Source of the DNA: Mordavella massiliensis
GTDB taxonomy: Bacteria > Bacillota > Clostridia > Lachnospirales > Lachnospiraceae
Length of the DNA stretch: 64,000 nt
NCBI RefSeq assembly: GCF_016901695.1
Contig: NZ_JACJKS010000006.1
Span: forward strand, 115,494 to 179,493
Reading direction: 5' to 3'
Shown here: one piece after another, positions 35,221 to 44,778 of the stretch
How positions within the stretch are numbered: position 1 is the first letter of the stretch
Layout: the number at the start of each line of letters is the position of its first letter
Position numbers and translations under genes: made by a program
Notes under the pieces: model-generated
The model's database searches: none
What the model was told of the DNA's origin: nothing
Seen by the model: only the letters and a program-made list of their open reading frames with translations

Positions 35221-36153
35221 CTAGTCATCCGACTTTCTGGCAAGGTTGCGCTGCACCCGCTTGTACAGCTCCTCCGCCGCATTGTAGCCCATCTTCTTCT
35301 GCCTGTAGTTGATGGCGGCCGTCTCGACGATGATGGACAGGTTCCGGCCCGGCCGGATGGGCAGCTGGTGGCAGACAACCTTGTTGCCGAGGAACTCTGT
35401 GTATTCCTCCTCCATGCCCAGCCTGTCGTACTTCTTCTCCCGGTCCCAGTCCTCCAGGGTAATGACAAGCTCTATGTTCTGCGTCTCACGCACGCTCTGC
35501 ACACCGTAGAGCATCCGCACGTCCACGATGCCGATGCCCCGCAGCTCGATGAGATGCTTGGTGATATCCGGGGCGGTTCCAACGAGCGTATCGTCGCTGA
35601 CCTTCCGGATCTCCACCACATCGTCGCTGACGAGGCGGTGGCCCCTGCGCACCAGCTCCAGGGCAGCCTCGCTCTTGCCGATGCCGCTCTCTCCCATGAT
35701 CAGCACGCCCACGCCGTACACATCCACAAGCACGCCGTGGATGGAGATGCAGGGCGCAAGCTGCACGTTCAGCCAGCGGATCAGCTCCGCGGTGAACACG
35801 GACGTCTTCATCTGCGTGGAGAAGATCGGCACATCCATCCGGGCGGCCTTCTCCAGCAGCTCATCGTCCGGTCTCAGGTCCCGGCAGAAGATGATGCAGG
35901 GGATCTTGTAGTCCAGCAGCGTGTCATACACCTTATGCTTCGTCTCCGGATCCATCTGTTCCAGGAATGTATACTCCACGTATCCGATGATCTGCACCCG
36001 CTCCGCGTCGAAGTGGTCGAAGAATCCTGTGAGCTGCAGGGCCGGGCGGTTGATGTCCGGCACTTCCACATACTTGTCGGCAAGACCCACATCGGGCGTC
36101 AGGTTTTTCAGATCCATCTTCTCAACGACTTTCTGAATAGCTATTTTCGACAT
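35221..36153 (-). CDS. hprK: HPr kinase/phosphorylase
   Basis: 310 residues. The C-terminal kinase domain has HGVLVDVYGVGVLIMGESG leading into Walker A GESGIGKSEAAL (about 154-165), and the conserved C-terminal region RPGRNLSIIVETAAINYRQK. The N-terminal domain (1-130) has the MurF-like fold of this family, with CRDLRPDDELLEKA. It phosphorylates HPr on Ser46 and reverses this, setting carbon catabolite repression in low-GC Gram-positives and relatives. AAAGGAGATAGG precedes the ATG. A possible extended -10 (TGATATACT, hexamer 36188-36193) lies at the end of uvrC. Confidence 0.95.
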   Translation of the reverse strand: MSKIAIQKVVEKMDLKNLTPDVGLADKYVEVPDINRPALQLTGFFDHFDAERVQIIGYVEYTFLEQMDPETKHKVYDTLLDYKIPCIIFCRDLRPDDELLEKAARMDVPIFSTQMKTSVFTAELIRWLNVQLAPCISIHGVLVDVYGVGVLIMGESGIGKSEAALELVRRGHRLVSDDVVEIRKVSDDTLVGTAPDITKHLIELRGIGIVDVRMLYGVQSVRETQNIELVITLEDWDREKKYDRLGMEEEYTEFLGNKVVCHQLPIRPGRNLSIIVETAAINYRQKKMGYNAAEELYKRVQRNLARKSDD

Positions 36154-36198
36154 GTCCTATCTCCTTTTTCCTAAAAATACTGTGTTAAGTATATCATA

Positions 36199-38049
36199 TC
36201 AGTGAAAAAACTTATAGACTTCCTGCGCGGATTTTTCGTTCATGCTGGGCAGTTTTTTCAGGTCCTCCACCTCCGCGGCCCGGATCTCGTCCAGGCTTGC
36301 GAAATGCTTCATCAGGTCCTTCCTTCTGGCCGGCCCCACGCCCGGGATGTCGTCCAGGATGGAGTGCACCTGCTCCCTGCTGCGCAGCTTGCGGTGGAAC
36401 TCAATGGCGAAGCGGTGGGCCTCGTCCTGGATCCGGGTGATCAGCTTAAACCCCTCCGAGTTCCGGTCGATCGGGATCTCCTCATTGCGATAGTAGAGCC
36501 CCCTCGTGCGGTGGTTGTCGTCCTTCACCATACCGCAGACCGGGATGTCAAGATGCAGATCAGCGAGCACCTGAAGGGCGATATTCACCTGGCCCTTTCC
36601 ACCGTCCATGAGGATGAGATCCGGAAATACGTGAAAGCTCCCGTTCTCCTTCCCTGCCTCCTGCTCTTCCATGCCGTGGCGGAACCTCCGCGTCAGCACT
36701 TCCTCCATGCTGGCGTAATCGTCCGGCCCCTGGACGCTCCTGATGCGGAACTTCCGGTAGTCGCTGCGCTTTGGCTTTCCCTTTTCGTAGACCACCATGG
36801 ATCCGACGGAGGCGAACCCGCTTATGTTGGATATGTCGTAGGCCTCCATCCGGTCCAGCTTCGCAAGCCCGAGAAGGCGTGCGATCTCCTTCACGGCCCC
36901 GATGGTGCGCCCCTCCTCCCGCTTCAGCCTCTCCCGGTCCGTGGAGAGGACAAGGGCCGCGTTCTTCTGCGCCAGCTCCACCAGTTTCTCCTTGCTTCCC
37001 TTTCTGGGCACCCGGATGCGGACCCTGTGTCCCCGCCTCTGGGTGAGCCACTCCTCCAGCACCTCCCCGTCCTCGATCTCCTCCTGGAGCATCAGCTCGG
37101 CAGGGATATAGGGCGTGCCCGCGTAGAACTGCTTGACAAAGCTGGACAGGATCTCCCCTGTCGTCTCAGCGCCGCTGCGCCGCAGGTAGAAGTGGTCCCG
37201 CCCGATCAGGCGGCCGCCCCGGATAAAGAACACCTGCACCACCGCGTCCTCCCCGTCCACGGCGGCTGCCAGCACATCCCGGTCGCTGCCGGCCGTGTCC
37301 GTGATCTTCTGCTTCTGGGCGATCTTCTTCACACTCCCCAGCAGCTCCCTGTACTCGATGGCCTTCTCGAACTCCATGTCCTCCGACGCCTGCATCATCT
37401 TCTCTTCCAGCTCCCCAAGGACGCTGTCGTAGTTCCCGCTCAGGAACCGGAGCACCTCATCGATGGACTTTCTGTACTCCTCCTGGGAGACATAGCCCTG
37501 GCAGGGCGCGTTGCACTGGTGGATGTGGTAGTTCAGGCAGGGCCGCTCCTTCCCTGTGTCCCTGGGAAGACGGCGGCTGCAGCTGCGGACTTTGTAGATC
37601 TTGCGGATCAGCTCGATGGTGTCCCGGACGGCCCCGGCGCTTGTGTAGGGGCCGAAGTATTTCGCCCGGTCCTTTGCCATCCGCCTGGCCAGGAGCACCC
37701 GGGGGAACGGCTCGTCCACCGTCACCTTGATAAAGGGATAGGCCTTGTCGTCCATGAGCATGGTGTTGTATTTGGGCCTGTGCTCCTTGATGAGATTGCA
37801 CTCCAGCACAAGGGCCTCCAGCTCCGAGTCGGTCACGATGTACTCGAACCGGGTGATGTGGGTGACCATCTGGTCTATCTTCACCCCTTTGCTCCGGCTC
37901 GCCTGGAAATACTGGCGCACCCGGTTCTTGAGGCTGACGGCCTTCCCCACATAGATGATCTCGTCTTTCTCGCCGTGCATCAGGTAGACGCCGGGCTTCC
38001 CAGGCAGTTTCTTCAGTTCTTCCTGTATGTTGAAATCCGTATTTTCCAT
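36199..38049 (-). CDS. uvrC: UvrC, excinuclease ABC subunit C
   Basis: 616 residues from the ATG at 38049 ([20 protein letters not shown]). Domains: GIY-YIG nuclease ([18 protein letters not shown], about 18-36), cysteine-rich region with [19 protein letters not shown] domain (about 200-235), RNase H-like endonuclease with [15 protein letters not shown] and [15 protein letters not shown], and helix-hairpin-helix at the C-terminus ([18 protein letters not shown]). It makes both cuts in nucleotide excision repair. No Shine-Dalgarno is present; a good promoter ends seven bases before the ATG, so the mRNA may be leaderless. hprK follows after 45 bases. Confidence 0.95.
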   Translation of the reverse strand: MENTDFNIQEELKKLPGKPGVYLMHGEKDEIIYVGKAVSLKNRVRQYFQASRSKGVKIDQMVTHITRFEYIVTDSELEALVLECNLIKEHRPKYNTMLMDDKAYPFIKVTVDEPFPRVLLARRMAKDRAKYFGPYTSAGAVRDTIELIRKIYKVRSCSRRLPRDTGKERPCLNYHIHQCNAPCQGYVSQEEYRKSIDEVLRFLSGNYDSVLGELEEKMMQASEDMEFEKAIEYRELLGSVKKIAQKQKITDTAGSDRDVLAAAVDGEDAVVQVFFIRGGRLIGRDHFYLRRSGAETTGEILSSFVKQFYAGTPYIPAELMLQEEIEDGEVLEEWLTQRRGHRVRIRVPRKGSKEKLVELAQKNAALVLSTDRERLKREEGRTIGAVKEIARLLGLAKLDRMEAYDISNISGFASVGSMVVYEKGKPKRSDYRKFRIRSVQGPDDYASMEEVLTRRFRHGMEEQEAGKENGSFHVFPDLILMDGGKGQVNIALQVLADLHLDIPVCGMVKDDNHRTRGLYYRNEEIPIDRNSEGFKLITRIQDEAHRFAIEFHRKLRSREQVHSILDDIPGVGPARRKDLMKHFASLDEIRAAEVEDLKKLPSMNEKSAQEVYKFFH

Positions 38050-38056
38050 GCTACTC

Positions 38057-38085
38057 ATTATACTGTGCCGCACAAAAAAGGACAA
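38057..38085 (-). promoter_or_regulatory. uvrC promoter, predicted leaderless
   Basis: Minus-strand -35 TTGTCC (38080-38085), 17-bp spacer, consensus -10 TATAAT (38057-38062). Only seven bases separate the -10 from the uvrC ATG, so transcription should begin at or next to the start codon. The -35 is built from the 3' arm of the ftsH terminator. Confidence 0.75.
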
Positions 38086-38104
38086 GGGATTTCTCCCCTG
38101 TCCT
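38073..38104 (-). terminator. Intrinsic terminator of ftsH
   Basis: Minus-strand AGGACAGGGG-AGAAAT-CCCTTGTCCT followed by TTTTTT. It overlaps the -35 and spacer of the uvrC promoter. Confidence 0.85.
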
Positions 38105-38115
38105 GCTCTTTTCTG

Positions 38116-40071
38116 TTATGCCTGCGCGTCGGATGTCTCCTCTCCGCCCCCGGCCGCCGCGTCCGCCTCCTTCATGGCGATGCGCGACTCCGGCTGGGTC
38201 TCCCCGTCCTTCTGCGGGATGCCCTCCACCTGGTGGAGGATCTCCATGAACTCCTTGCCGGTGATGGTCTCCTTCTCGATCAGGAAGGCTGCGATCTGAT
38301 CCAGCGCGTTCCGGTGCTCGCCAAGAAGCCGCTTGGCCTCCTCGTAGGCGTTTTTAAGCATCTTCATCACTTCCTTGTCGATCTCGGAAGCTGTCTCCTG
38401 CCCGCAGTTCATGACCGGGCGGCCGTCCAGGTAGCGGCTCTGGATGGACTCCAGGCCGATCAGCCCGAACTTCTCGCTCATGCCGTACTGGGTGATCATG
38501 GCGCGGGCGATGCTGGTCGCCTTCTCGATGTCATTGGAAGCGCCTGTGGTCACCGTGTCAAACACGATCTCCTCGGCGGCGCGGCCGCCCAGCATGCCGA
38601 CAAGCATCGCTTCCAGCTCCTTCTTTGTATTGAGGAATTTCTCCTCCTCCGGCGTCTGCATCACGTAGCCCAGGGCGCCCATCGTCCTGGGAACAATGGT
38701 GATCTTCTGCACCGGCTCCGCATCCTTCTGCAGGGCGCTCACAAGGGCGTGTCCCACCTCGTGGTAGGAGACGATCCTTCTCTCCTCCTGGCTCATGATG
38801 CGGTCCTTCTTCTCCTTGCCTACCAGCACCACCTCCACGGCCTCAAAAAGGTCGCTCTGGGACACGGCGTTCCTGCCGTGTTTGACCGCGTTGATGGCCG
38901 CCTCGTTGATCATGTTGGCGAGATCCGAGCCCACGGCGCCGGACGTGGCCAGCGCAATGGCCTCCAGATCCACCGTCTCGTCCATCCGCACGTCTTTGGA
39001 GTGCACCTTCAGCACGTCGATGCGCCCCTTCAGGTCCGGCTTCTCGACGATGATCCGCCGGTCGAAGCGCCCCGGGCGGAGCAGCGCGGGATCCAGGATC
39101 TCCGGCCGGTTGGTGGCGGCCAGGAGCACAAGCCCCTTGTTGCTCTCGAAGCCGTCCATCTCCGCCAGGAGCTGGTTCAGCGTCTGCTCGCGCTCATCGT
39201 TGCCTCCCAGCTGGGTGTCGCGGCTCTTGCCGATGGCGTCGATCTCATCGATAAAGATAATGCAGGGCGCCATCTGCTGGGCCTGCTTGAACAGATCCCT
39301 GACCCTGGAAGCGCCGACGCCCACGTACATCTCCACAAAGGCGGAACCCGAGAGGGAGAAGAAAGGCACCCTGGCCTCCCCGGCCACCGCCTTGGCAAGG
39401 AGCGTCTTACCGGTTCCCGGCGGCCCCACAAGGAGGGCGCCCTTGGGCAGCTTCGCGCCTACGCTCGTGTATTTTCCCGGATTGTGGAGGAAGTCAACGA
39501 CCTCCTGCAGGGACTCCTTGGCCTCGTCCTGTCCGGCCACATCCCGGAAGGTGACGCCCGTCTCCTTCTCCACATACATCTTGGCATTGCTCTTGCCGAT
39601 CCCCATCATGCCGCCGCCCTTGGACATCTTCCGCGTAAACCACACGAAGAGCCCCACGATGCAGGCGATGGGCACGAAGGTAAAGATGATATTGAGCAGC
39701 ATGGCCGACGTGGTGTCCGGAATGTCCTGGTTGACCTCCACCCCCGCCTCCAGCAGCCTGTCCACAAGCTTGTCGTCGTTGACGATGCCTGTATAGTATT
39801 CCTTCTGGATGTTCGTGTCCTTGTCTTTCTTGGTCGTGATATTGATCTGGCTGCTTCCGATGTCAACCTTCTCGATATCCCCGTCCTCCACCATCTTCAG
39901 GAATTTATTGTACGAGATCTCCTCCGCGCTCTCCATATTCTGGAACTGAAAAAGGAACAGCACCAGTACGGACGTGATGAGCGTCACCAGAAGGACGAAC
40001 GAGACGCCCTGCCGGTTGTTCCGGTTCGGATCCTGGTTGTTGTTTCGGTTCTGGTTATTCTGGTTATCCAT
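38116..40071 (-). CDS. ftsH: ATP-dependent zinc metalloprotease FtsH
   Basis: 651 residues from the ATG at 40071, which follows AGGAGGAG; the frame upstream is not coding. An Asn-rich N-terminal tail, a first membrane helix ([20 protein letters not shown]), an extracytoplasmic loop and a second helix ([20 protein letters not shown]) anchor the protein. The AAA module has Walker [14 protein letters not shown], Walker [13 protein letters not shown] and the SRH; the pore motif is [10 protein letters not shown]. The protease zinc site is HEVGH in [14 protein letters not shown] (usual family form HEAGH). It degrades membrane and regulatory proteins. It has a strong promoter at 40102 and its own terminator. 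Confidence 0.97.
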   Translation of the reverse strand: MDNQNNQNRNNNQDPNRNNRQGVSFVLLVTLITSVLVLFLFQFQNMESAEEISYNKFLKMVEDGDIEKVDIGSSQINITTKKDKDTNIQKEYYTGIVNDDKLVDRLLEAGVEVNQDIPDTTSAMLLNIIFTFVPIACIVGLFVWFTRKMSKGGGMMGIGKSNAKMYVEKETGVTFRDVAGQDEAKESLQEVVDFLHNPGKYTSVGAKLPKGALLVGPPGTGKTLLAKAVAGEARVPFFSLSGSAFVEMYVGVGASRVRDLFKQAQQMAPCIIFIDEIDAIGKSRDTQLGGNDEREQTLNQLLAEMDGFESNKGLVLLAATNRPEILDPALLRPGRFDRRIIVEKPDLKGRIDVLKVHSKDVRMDETVDLEAIALATSGAVGSDLANMINEAAINAVKHGRNAVSQSDLFEAVEVVLVGKEKKDRIMSQEERRIVSYHEVGHALVSALQKDAEPVQKITIVPRTMGALGYVMQTPEEEKFLNTKKELEAMLVGMLGGRAAEEIVFDTVTTGASNDIEKATSIARAMITQYGMSEKFGLIGLESIQSRYLDGRPVMNCGQETASEIDKEVMKMLKNAYEEAKRLLGEHRNALDQIAAFLIEKETITGKEFMEILHQVEGIPQKDGETQPESRIAMKEADAAAGGGEETSDAQA

Positions 40072-40101
40072 ATATCTCCTCCTGTACGTATGTACCATCT
40101 T

Positions 40102-40130
40102 ATTATAAGTATCCCTTTTTTTAAAATCAA
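40102..40130 (-). promoter_or_regulatory. ftsH promoter
   Basis: Minus-strand -35 TTGATT (40125-40130), 17-bp spacer, consensus -10 TATAAT (40102-40107), about 25 bases of leader before the AGGAGGAG site. Confidence 0.75.
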
Positions 40131-40149
40131 TAAAAACATTATGAAAAGA

Positions 40150-40179
40150 TTGTAAACTCAGGCGTTCCTGTAGTATACT
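40150..40179 (+). promoter_or_regulatory. Promoter of the DUF1846 gene
   Basis: -35 TTGTAA (40150-40155), 18-bp spacer, -10 TATACT (40174-40179). It is divergent from the ftsH promoter. Confidence 0.65.
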
Positions 40180-40232
40180 TGTGAAGGAAATGTTTATTTA
40201 TATTTACATAAACCTCAGAAAGGAACCTGCTA

Positions 40233-41726
40233 ATGAAAATCGGATTCGACAACGACAAATATCTGAGTATGCAGTCCTCCCACATCCGTGAGAGGATTGA
40301 CAAATTCGGGGGAAAACTGTATCTGGAGTTCGGCGGAAAGCTGTTTGACGACTATCACGCCTCCCGCGTCCTGCCCGGCTTCCAGCCGGACAGCAAGCTG
40401 CGCCTCTTAAAGCAGCTTGCCGACCAGGCCGAGATCGTCATCGTCATCAGCGCCGGCGACATCGAGAACAACAAGGTCCGGGGCGACCTGGGGATCACCT
40501 ACGATTCGGATGTGCTGCGCCTGCGGGATGAATTCATCCGCGCCGGCCTCCACGTAGGAAGCGTTGTGATCACCCAGTACAGCGGCCAGAACAGCGCGGA
40601 CCTCTTCAAGGCCAGGCTGGAGCGGCTCGGCATCCGCGTCTACCTCCACTATCTCATCCCCGGCTACCCGGGCAACGTCCCCCTCATCGTCAGCGACGAG
40701 GGCTACGGGAAAAACGACTACATTGAGACGACCCGCCCCCTCGTGGTCATCACAGCCCCCGGCCCGGGGAGCGGGAAGATGGCCACCTGCCTCTCCCAGC
40801 TCTACCACGAGCACAAGCGTGGCGTCCAGGCCGGGTACGCCAAGTTCGAGACCTTCCCGATCTGGAACATCCCGCTGAAGCACCCGGTAAACCTAGCCTA
40901 CGAGGCGGCCACGGCGGACTTAAACGACGTGAACATGATCGACCCCTTCCACCTGGAAGCCTACGGGGAGACGACCGTCAACTACAACCGGGACATCGAG
41001 ATCTTCCCCGTTCTGAAGGCGACCTTTGAGCGCATCTACGGGGAGAGCCCCTACAAGTCCCCCACGGACATGGGTGTGAACATGGCCGGCAACTGCATCT
41101 GCGACGACGATGTGTGCCGGCAGGCCTCCCTGCAGGAGATCATCCGCCGCTACTACGACACGATGGACCGGTTCATCTCCGGCGCCTGCTCGGAGCAGGA
41201 GGTGTTCAAGATCGAGATGCTCATGAACCAGACCGGCATCACCGTCCACGACCGTCCTGTTGTGGACGCGGCCATGAAGCGGGCGCAGGAGACCGGCGCT
41301 CCCGCCGCGGCCCTGGAGCTGGACGACGGGCGGATCATCACCGGCAAGACGAGCGACCTGCTCGGCGCCTCCGCGGCCCTTCTCCTCAATGTACTCAAGG
41401 AGCTGGCCGGCATTGACCACGAGCTCCACGTGATCTCCCCGGAGGCCATCGAGCCCATCCAGAAGCTAAAGGTCAACTACCTGGGAAGCCGCAACCCGCG
41501 GCTCCACACGGACGAGGTGCTCATCGCCCTCTCTGTCAGCGCCGCCACGGACCGGAACGCCCAGCTCGCCCTGGAACAGCTCCCGAAGCTGAAGGGCTGC
41601 CAGGTCCACACTTCCGTCATGCTCAGCTCCGTGGATGTGAAAGTTTTCAAAAAATTGTTTGTCCAGGCGACTTTTGAGCCAAAATATGAAAAAAAGGCTG
41701 GTCATCTGGAAGAGAAAGAGTTATAA
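40233..41726 (+). CDS. DUF1846 family protein
   Basis: 497 residues matching, from memory, the DUF1846 family: MKIGFDNDKYLSMQSSHIRE at the N-terminus, FGGKLYLEFGGKLFDDYHAS, and ITAPGPGSGKMATCLSQLYH, which looks like a nucleotide-binding loop. The C-terminal part (from about 330) contains LDDGRIITGKTSDLLGASAA and ends without membrane segments, so it is cytoplasmic. Family structures are known but the function is not. Its start has AAAGGA upstream. The consensus TATAAT at 41722-41727 overlaps its stop codon and may serve pyrG. Confidence 0.9.
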   Translation: MKIGFDNDKYLSMQSSHIRERIDKFGGKLYLEFGGKLFDDYHASRVLPGFQPDSKLRLLKQLADQAEIVIVISAGDIENNKVRGDLGITYDSDVLRLRDEFIRAGLHVGSVVITQYSGQNSADLFKARLERLGIRVYLHYLIPGYPGNVPLIVSDEGYGKNDYIETTRPLVVITAPGPGSGKMATCLSQLYHEHKRGVQAGYAKFETFPIWNIPLKHPVNLAYEAATADLNDVNMIDPFHLEAYGETTVNYNRDIEIFPVLKATFERIYGESPYKSPTDMGVNMAGNCICDDDVCRQASLQEIIRRYYDTMDRFISGACSEQEVFKIEMLMNQTGITVHDRPVVDAAMKRAQETGAPAAALELDDGRIITGKTSDLLGASAALLLNVLKELAGIDHELHVISPEAIEPIQKLKVNYLGSRNPRLHTDEVLIALSVSAATDRNAQLALEQLPKLKGCQVHTSVMLSSVDVKVFKKLFVQATFEPKYEKKAGHLEEKEL

Positions 41727-41745
41727 TATGTTTTTAAAATACCGC

Positions 41746-41780
41746 GGGGTCTTCCGGCGCTTCATCGGCCGGAGGACCCC
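41746..41780 (+). terminator. Strong hairpin in the pyrG leader
   Basis: GGGGTCTTCCGGC and GCCGGAGGACCCC form a 13-bp stem with a nine-base loop, followed by CGGCCGTTTT. It can act as a weak terminator after the DUF1846 gene, or as an attenuator before pyrG: in B. subtilis, pyrG is controlled by CTP-dependent attenuation. A TATAAT at 41722-41727 would place it about 15 bases into a pyrG transcript. Confidence 0.5.
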
Positions 41781-41833
41781 CGGCCGTTTTAAGGGTAGCC
41801 AGCAGACACAGCAGACAGACAGGAGGAAAAGTT

Positions 41834-43450
41834 ATGGCAGTCAAGTACGTATTTGTAACCGGCGGCGTTGTATCCGGACTCGGGAAAGGCATCACGGCCG
41901 CGTCCCTCGGACGTCTCCTAAAAGCCCGGGGCTACACGGTGACCATGCAGAAGTTCGACCCCTACATCAACATCGACCCGGGCACCATGAACCCGGTGCA
42001 GCACGGGGAGGTCTTTGTCACGGACGACGGGGCGGAGACAGACCTGGATCTGGGGCACTACGAGCGCTTCATCGACGAGAGCCTCACGAAGAATTCCAAT
42101 GTGACGACAGGCAAGATCTACTGGTCCGTGCTCCAGAAAGAGCGCAGGGGTGATTTCGGCGGCGGCACCGTGCAGGTGATCCCCCACATCACAAACGAGA
42201 TCAAGAGCCGTTTCTACCGGAATCCCGGGGCAAAGGACACCGAGATCGCCATCATCGAGGTGGGCGGCACGGTGGGCGACATCGAGAGCCAGCCGTTCCT
42301 GGAAGCCATCCGGCAGTTCCAGCACGAGAAAGGACACGAAAATGTCGTCCTCATCCACGTGACCCTGATCCCCTACCTGAAGGCGTCCCAGGAGATGAAG
42401 ACAAAGCCGACTCAGGCCAGCGTCAAGGACCTGCAGGGCATGGGCATCTGGCCGGATGTGATCGTGTGCCGGTCCGAGCACCCGCTCACCCGGGAGATCC
42501 GGGAAAAGATTTCCCTGTTCTGCAACGTGCCGGCTGACCATGTGCTCCAGAACCTGGATGTGGACTACCTCTACGAGGCGCCCCTGGCCATGGAAAAAGA
42601 GCATCTGGCGGATGTGGTGTGCCAGTCCCTCCATCTCCCCTGCCCCGAACCGGACCTGAAGGAGTGGGCCGAGATGGTGGAGTACCTGAGGAGCCCCAAC
42701 ACGGAGGTCACGGTGGCCCTCGTGGGAAAATATATCCAGCTCCACGACGCCTACATCAGTGTGGTGGAAGCCCTGAAGCACGGGGGCATCTTCTCCCGGG
42801 CCACAGTCAACATCAGGTGGGTTGACTCGGAGACTGTCACTGCCGGCAATGTGGGTGAACTCCTGGGCGGCGTCAGCGGCATCCTCGTGCCCGGCGGCTT
42901 CGGCAGCCGGGGGATAGACGGAAAGATCGAGGCCATCCGGTACGCCCGGGAGCACGGCGTCCCCTTCCTCGGCCTCTGTCTCGGCATGCAGCTTGCCATC
43001 GTGGAGTTTGCCCGGGACGTAGTTGGCTTCCACGACGCCCACAGTGCAGAGCTCAACCCGGACACCACCCACCCGGTGATCCACATCATGCCGGACCAGA
43101 TCGGCATCGAGGACATCGGCGGCACCCTGCGGCTGGGCTCCTACCCCTGCGTGCTGGATAAGAGCTCCAAGGCCTACGCTCTCTACGGCGCGGAAGAGAT
43201 CCACGAGCGCCACCGCCACCGCTACGAGGTGAACAACGATTACCGCGATGATCTCACCTCCCACGGCATGCTCCTCTCCGGCCTGTCCCCGGACGGCCGC
43301 ATCGTGGAGATGGTGGAGATCCCGTCCCACCCCTGGTTCATCGCCACCCAGGCCCATCCGGAGCTGAAATCCAGGCCCAACCGGCCCCATCCGCTCTTCA
43401 AAGGGTTCGTGGAGGCCGCGCTGCGATACCAGGCAGAACATAAGAAATAG
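41834..43450 (+). CDS. pyrG: CTP synthase
   Basis: 538 residues. The N-terminal synthase domain starts [20 protein letters not shown] with its ATP-binding loop, then [20 protein letters not shown] and [17 protein letters not shown]. The C-terminal class I glutaminase has the nucleophile elbow [15 protein letters not shown] (Cys near 380) and the late His-Pro-Glu in [12 protein letters not shown]. It converts UTP to CTP using glutamine. AGGAGGAAAAGTT precedes the ATG. A terminator usable from both directions follows. Confidence 0.97.
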   Translation: MAVKYVFVTGGVVSGLGKGITAASLGRLLKARGYTVTMQKFDPYINIDPGTMNPVQHGEVFVTDDGAETDLDLGHYERFIDESLTKNSNVTTGKIYWSVLQKERRGDFGGGTVQVIPHITNEIKSRFYRNPGAKDTEIAIIEVGGTVGDIESQPFLEAIRQFQHEKGHENVVLIHVTLIPYLKASQEMKTKPTQASVKDLQGMGIWPDVIVCRSEHPLTREIREKISLFCNVPADHVLQNLDVDYLYEAPLAMEKEHLADVVCQSLHLPCPEPDLKEWAEMVEYLRSPNTEVTVALVGKYIQLHDAYISVVEALKHGGIFSRATVNIRWVDSETVTAGNVGELLGGVSGILVPGGFGSRGIDGKIEAIRYAREHGVPFLGLCLGMQLAIVEFARDVVGFHDAHSAELNPDTTHPVIHIMPDQIGIEDIGGTLRLGSYPCVLDKSSKAYALYGAEEIHERHRHRYEVNNDYRDDLTSHGMLLSGLSPDGRIVEMVEIPSHPWFIATQAHPELKSRPNRPHPLFKGFVEAALRYQAEHKK

Positions 43451-43453
43451 AGT

Positions 43454-43497
43454 AAAAAAAAAGTGCTCCTGTCTGGTAAACCGGAGCACTATTTTTA
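43454..43497. terminator. Bidirectional terminator between pyrG and hemW
   Basis: AGTGCTCC...GGAGCACT (8-bp stem) is followed by ATTTTTATT on the plus strand and by nine T on the minus strand. It ends pyrG and, in the other direction, the candidate small RNA below. Confidence 0.88.
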
Positions 43498-43551
43498 TTG
43501 CTTACAGCTTTGCCGGCGGTCAGGTGTAGGCTGACTGACGGCTCCCTTGTT
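43455..43551 (-). ncRNA. Candidate orphan small RNA (~97 nt)
   Basis: A perfect consensus promoter (43558-43586) reads leftward into a 97-base stretch that holds no ATG-, GTG- or TTG-started ORF with a ribosome site. It ends at a strong intrinsic terminator (8-bp stem plus nine T). The body contains GCCGTCAG...CTGAC..CGGC, which can fold into a hairpin of its own. Nothing else lies downstream for this promoter to transcribe except the antisense of pyrG. I recognise no known RNA family. Existence of the transcript is inferred. Confidence 0.6.
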
Positions 43552-43557
43552 AAATAT

Positions 43558-43586
43558 ATTATAGCCGGCGCTTTCTCATGTGTCAA
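43558..43586 (-). promoter_or_regulatory. Perfect consensus promoter driving the candidate small RNA
   Basis: Minus-strand TTGACA (43581-43586), 17-bp spacer, TATAAT (43558-43563): all twelve consensus positions match. It begins eight bases after the hemW stop codon and points away from hemW. Confidence 0.85.
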
Positions 43587-43594
43587 ATCCTATC

Positions 43595-44767
43595 TTATCG
43601 ATCTTTCTCCCCGCTGTCCCCCTTCTCCTCATCCAGCAGAAATTCGCTCATCACCAGGTTGCTGACATCGATCCCCCGCTTTGTCAGCCGCACCCTATCT
43701 TCCTCCTTCACAAGAAGACCCTCCCGGCACAGGGTTTCGATCTCTTTTCCGTAGACATCTTCCATCTTTGTCTGAAACTGCTCCCGGAAGCGGCGGCGGG
43801 ACACGCCTTCCATCTTCCGCAGTCCCAAGAACATGAACTCCTCCATGGCGTCCTTCTCAGTGAGAACGACCGGCTCCTCTCCTTCTGTCCACCGTTTCCC
43901 GTCCAGGAGGGAGGCGGCTCCCACGCCGATGCCCAGGTACTCCCTTCTGTCCCAATATCCCAGATTGTGCCTGCACTCGCAGCCGGGCAGGGCGTAGTTG
44001 GAGATCTCATAGCGGTGGTAGCCGTACCCGGACAGGATTTCCTCCGTCCTCTCATACATGCGCCGCTCGGTATCCTCATCCGGCAGCTCCTCCCCGTGCT
44101 CCCCGCTCCCGTATCTCTCATAGAAGGGCGTTCCCTCCTCGATGATGAGGCTGTAGGCGGAGATGTGGGTGGGCGGCGGGGTAAGCCCCGCCGCCGCGTG
44201 CAGGGTCCGCTCCCAGCTCTTCTCACTCTGGAAGGGGATGGCGGACATGAGGTCCACATTCAGGTTGGAAAACCCGGCCTCCGCGACCGCCTGCCATGTC
44301 TCCAGGAAGTCCCGGAAGGTGTGGATCCGCCCCAGGGCTTTCAGCTCCCGGTCCTCCGCCGACTGCAGGCCGATGCTCAGCCGGTTGACCCCCGCCTGCC
44401 TCCAGGCTTCCAGCTTCTCCCGCGAAAGGTTCTCAGGCCCGGACTTTCCGCCCTGCGCCCCGGCCACGGTGGCCGGGTTTACCTCCAGGGTGATCTCCGC
44501 ATCCGCGTCCACGGCGAAGGTCTCCCGGACCGCCCGGAAGATGGCGAGGACCTGCTGCCCGGTCAGGATGGAGGGGGTGCCCCCACCTACGAAAATGCTG
44601 ACAACGTGATAAGCCTTCGCGGTGTCCCGGTAAGACCGGATCTTTCCGCAAAGGCTGTCCACATAGGCCTGCCGCTCCCCCTCTCCGGCGGGAGCGGACA
44701 GGAAATCGCAGTATTTGCATTTCTGTACGCAGAACGGAATGTGCAGGTACAATTCCAGTTCTCTCAT
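43595..44767 (-). CDS. hemW: HemW, heme chaperone / radical SAM protein
   Basis: 390 residues from the ATG at 44767 (MRELELYLHIPFCVQKCKYC) with AAGGAG upstream; the longer open frame overlaps lepA and is not coding. The radical SAM cluster is CVQKCKYC (Cys 13, 17, 20), followed by the HemN-family FVGGGTPS and LEVNPATV. C-terminal half: NLGYWDRREYLGIGVGAAS and a winged-helix part with RRRFREQF. Formerly annotated as oxygen-independent coproporphyrinogen oxidase; HemW proteins lack that activity and carry heme. It lies 11 bases behind lepA, an arrangement common in Firmicutes. Confidence 0.92.
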   Translation of the reverse strand: MRELELYLHIPFCVQKCKYCDFLSAPAGEGERQAYVDSLCGKIRSYRDTAKAYHVVSIFVGGGTPSILTGQQVLAIFRAVRETFAVDADAEITLEVNPATVAGAQGGKSGPENLSREKLEAWRQAGVNRLSIGLQSAEDRELKALGRIHTFRDFLETWQAVAEAGFSNLNVDLMSAIPFQSEKSWERTLHAAAGLTPPPTHISAYSLIIEEGTPFYERYGSGEHGEELPDEDTERRMYERTEEILSGYGYHRYEISNYALPGCECRHNLGYWDRREYLGIGVGAASLLDGKRWTEGEEPVVLTEKDAMEEFMFLGLRKMEGVSRRRFREQFQTKMEDVYGKEIETLCREGLLVKEEDRVRLTKRGIDVSNLVMSEFLLDEEKGDSGEKDR

Positions 44768-44778
44768 AGCGCTTCTCC

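Noticed and set aside
36202..40155. Plus-strand open frame of 1317 codons across uvrC and ftsH
   Set aside because: It is the complement of two certain genes; high GC content leaves long antisense frames open. Its translation is rich in His, Leu, Asp and Val without any domain.
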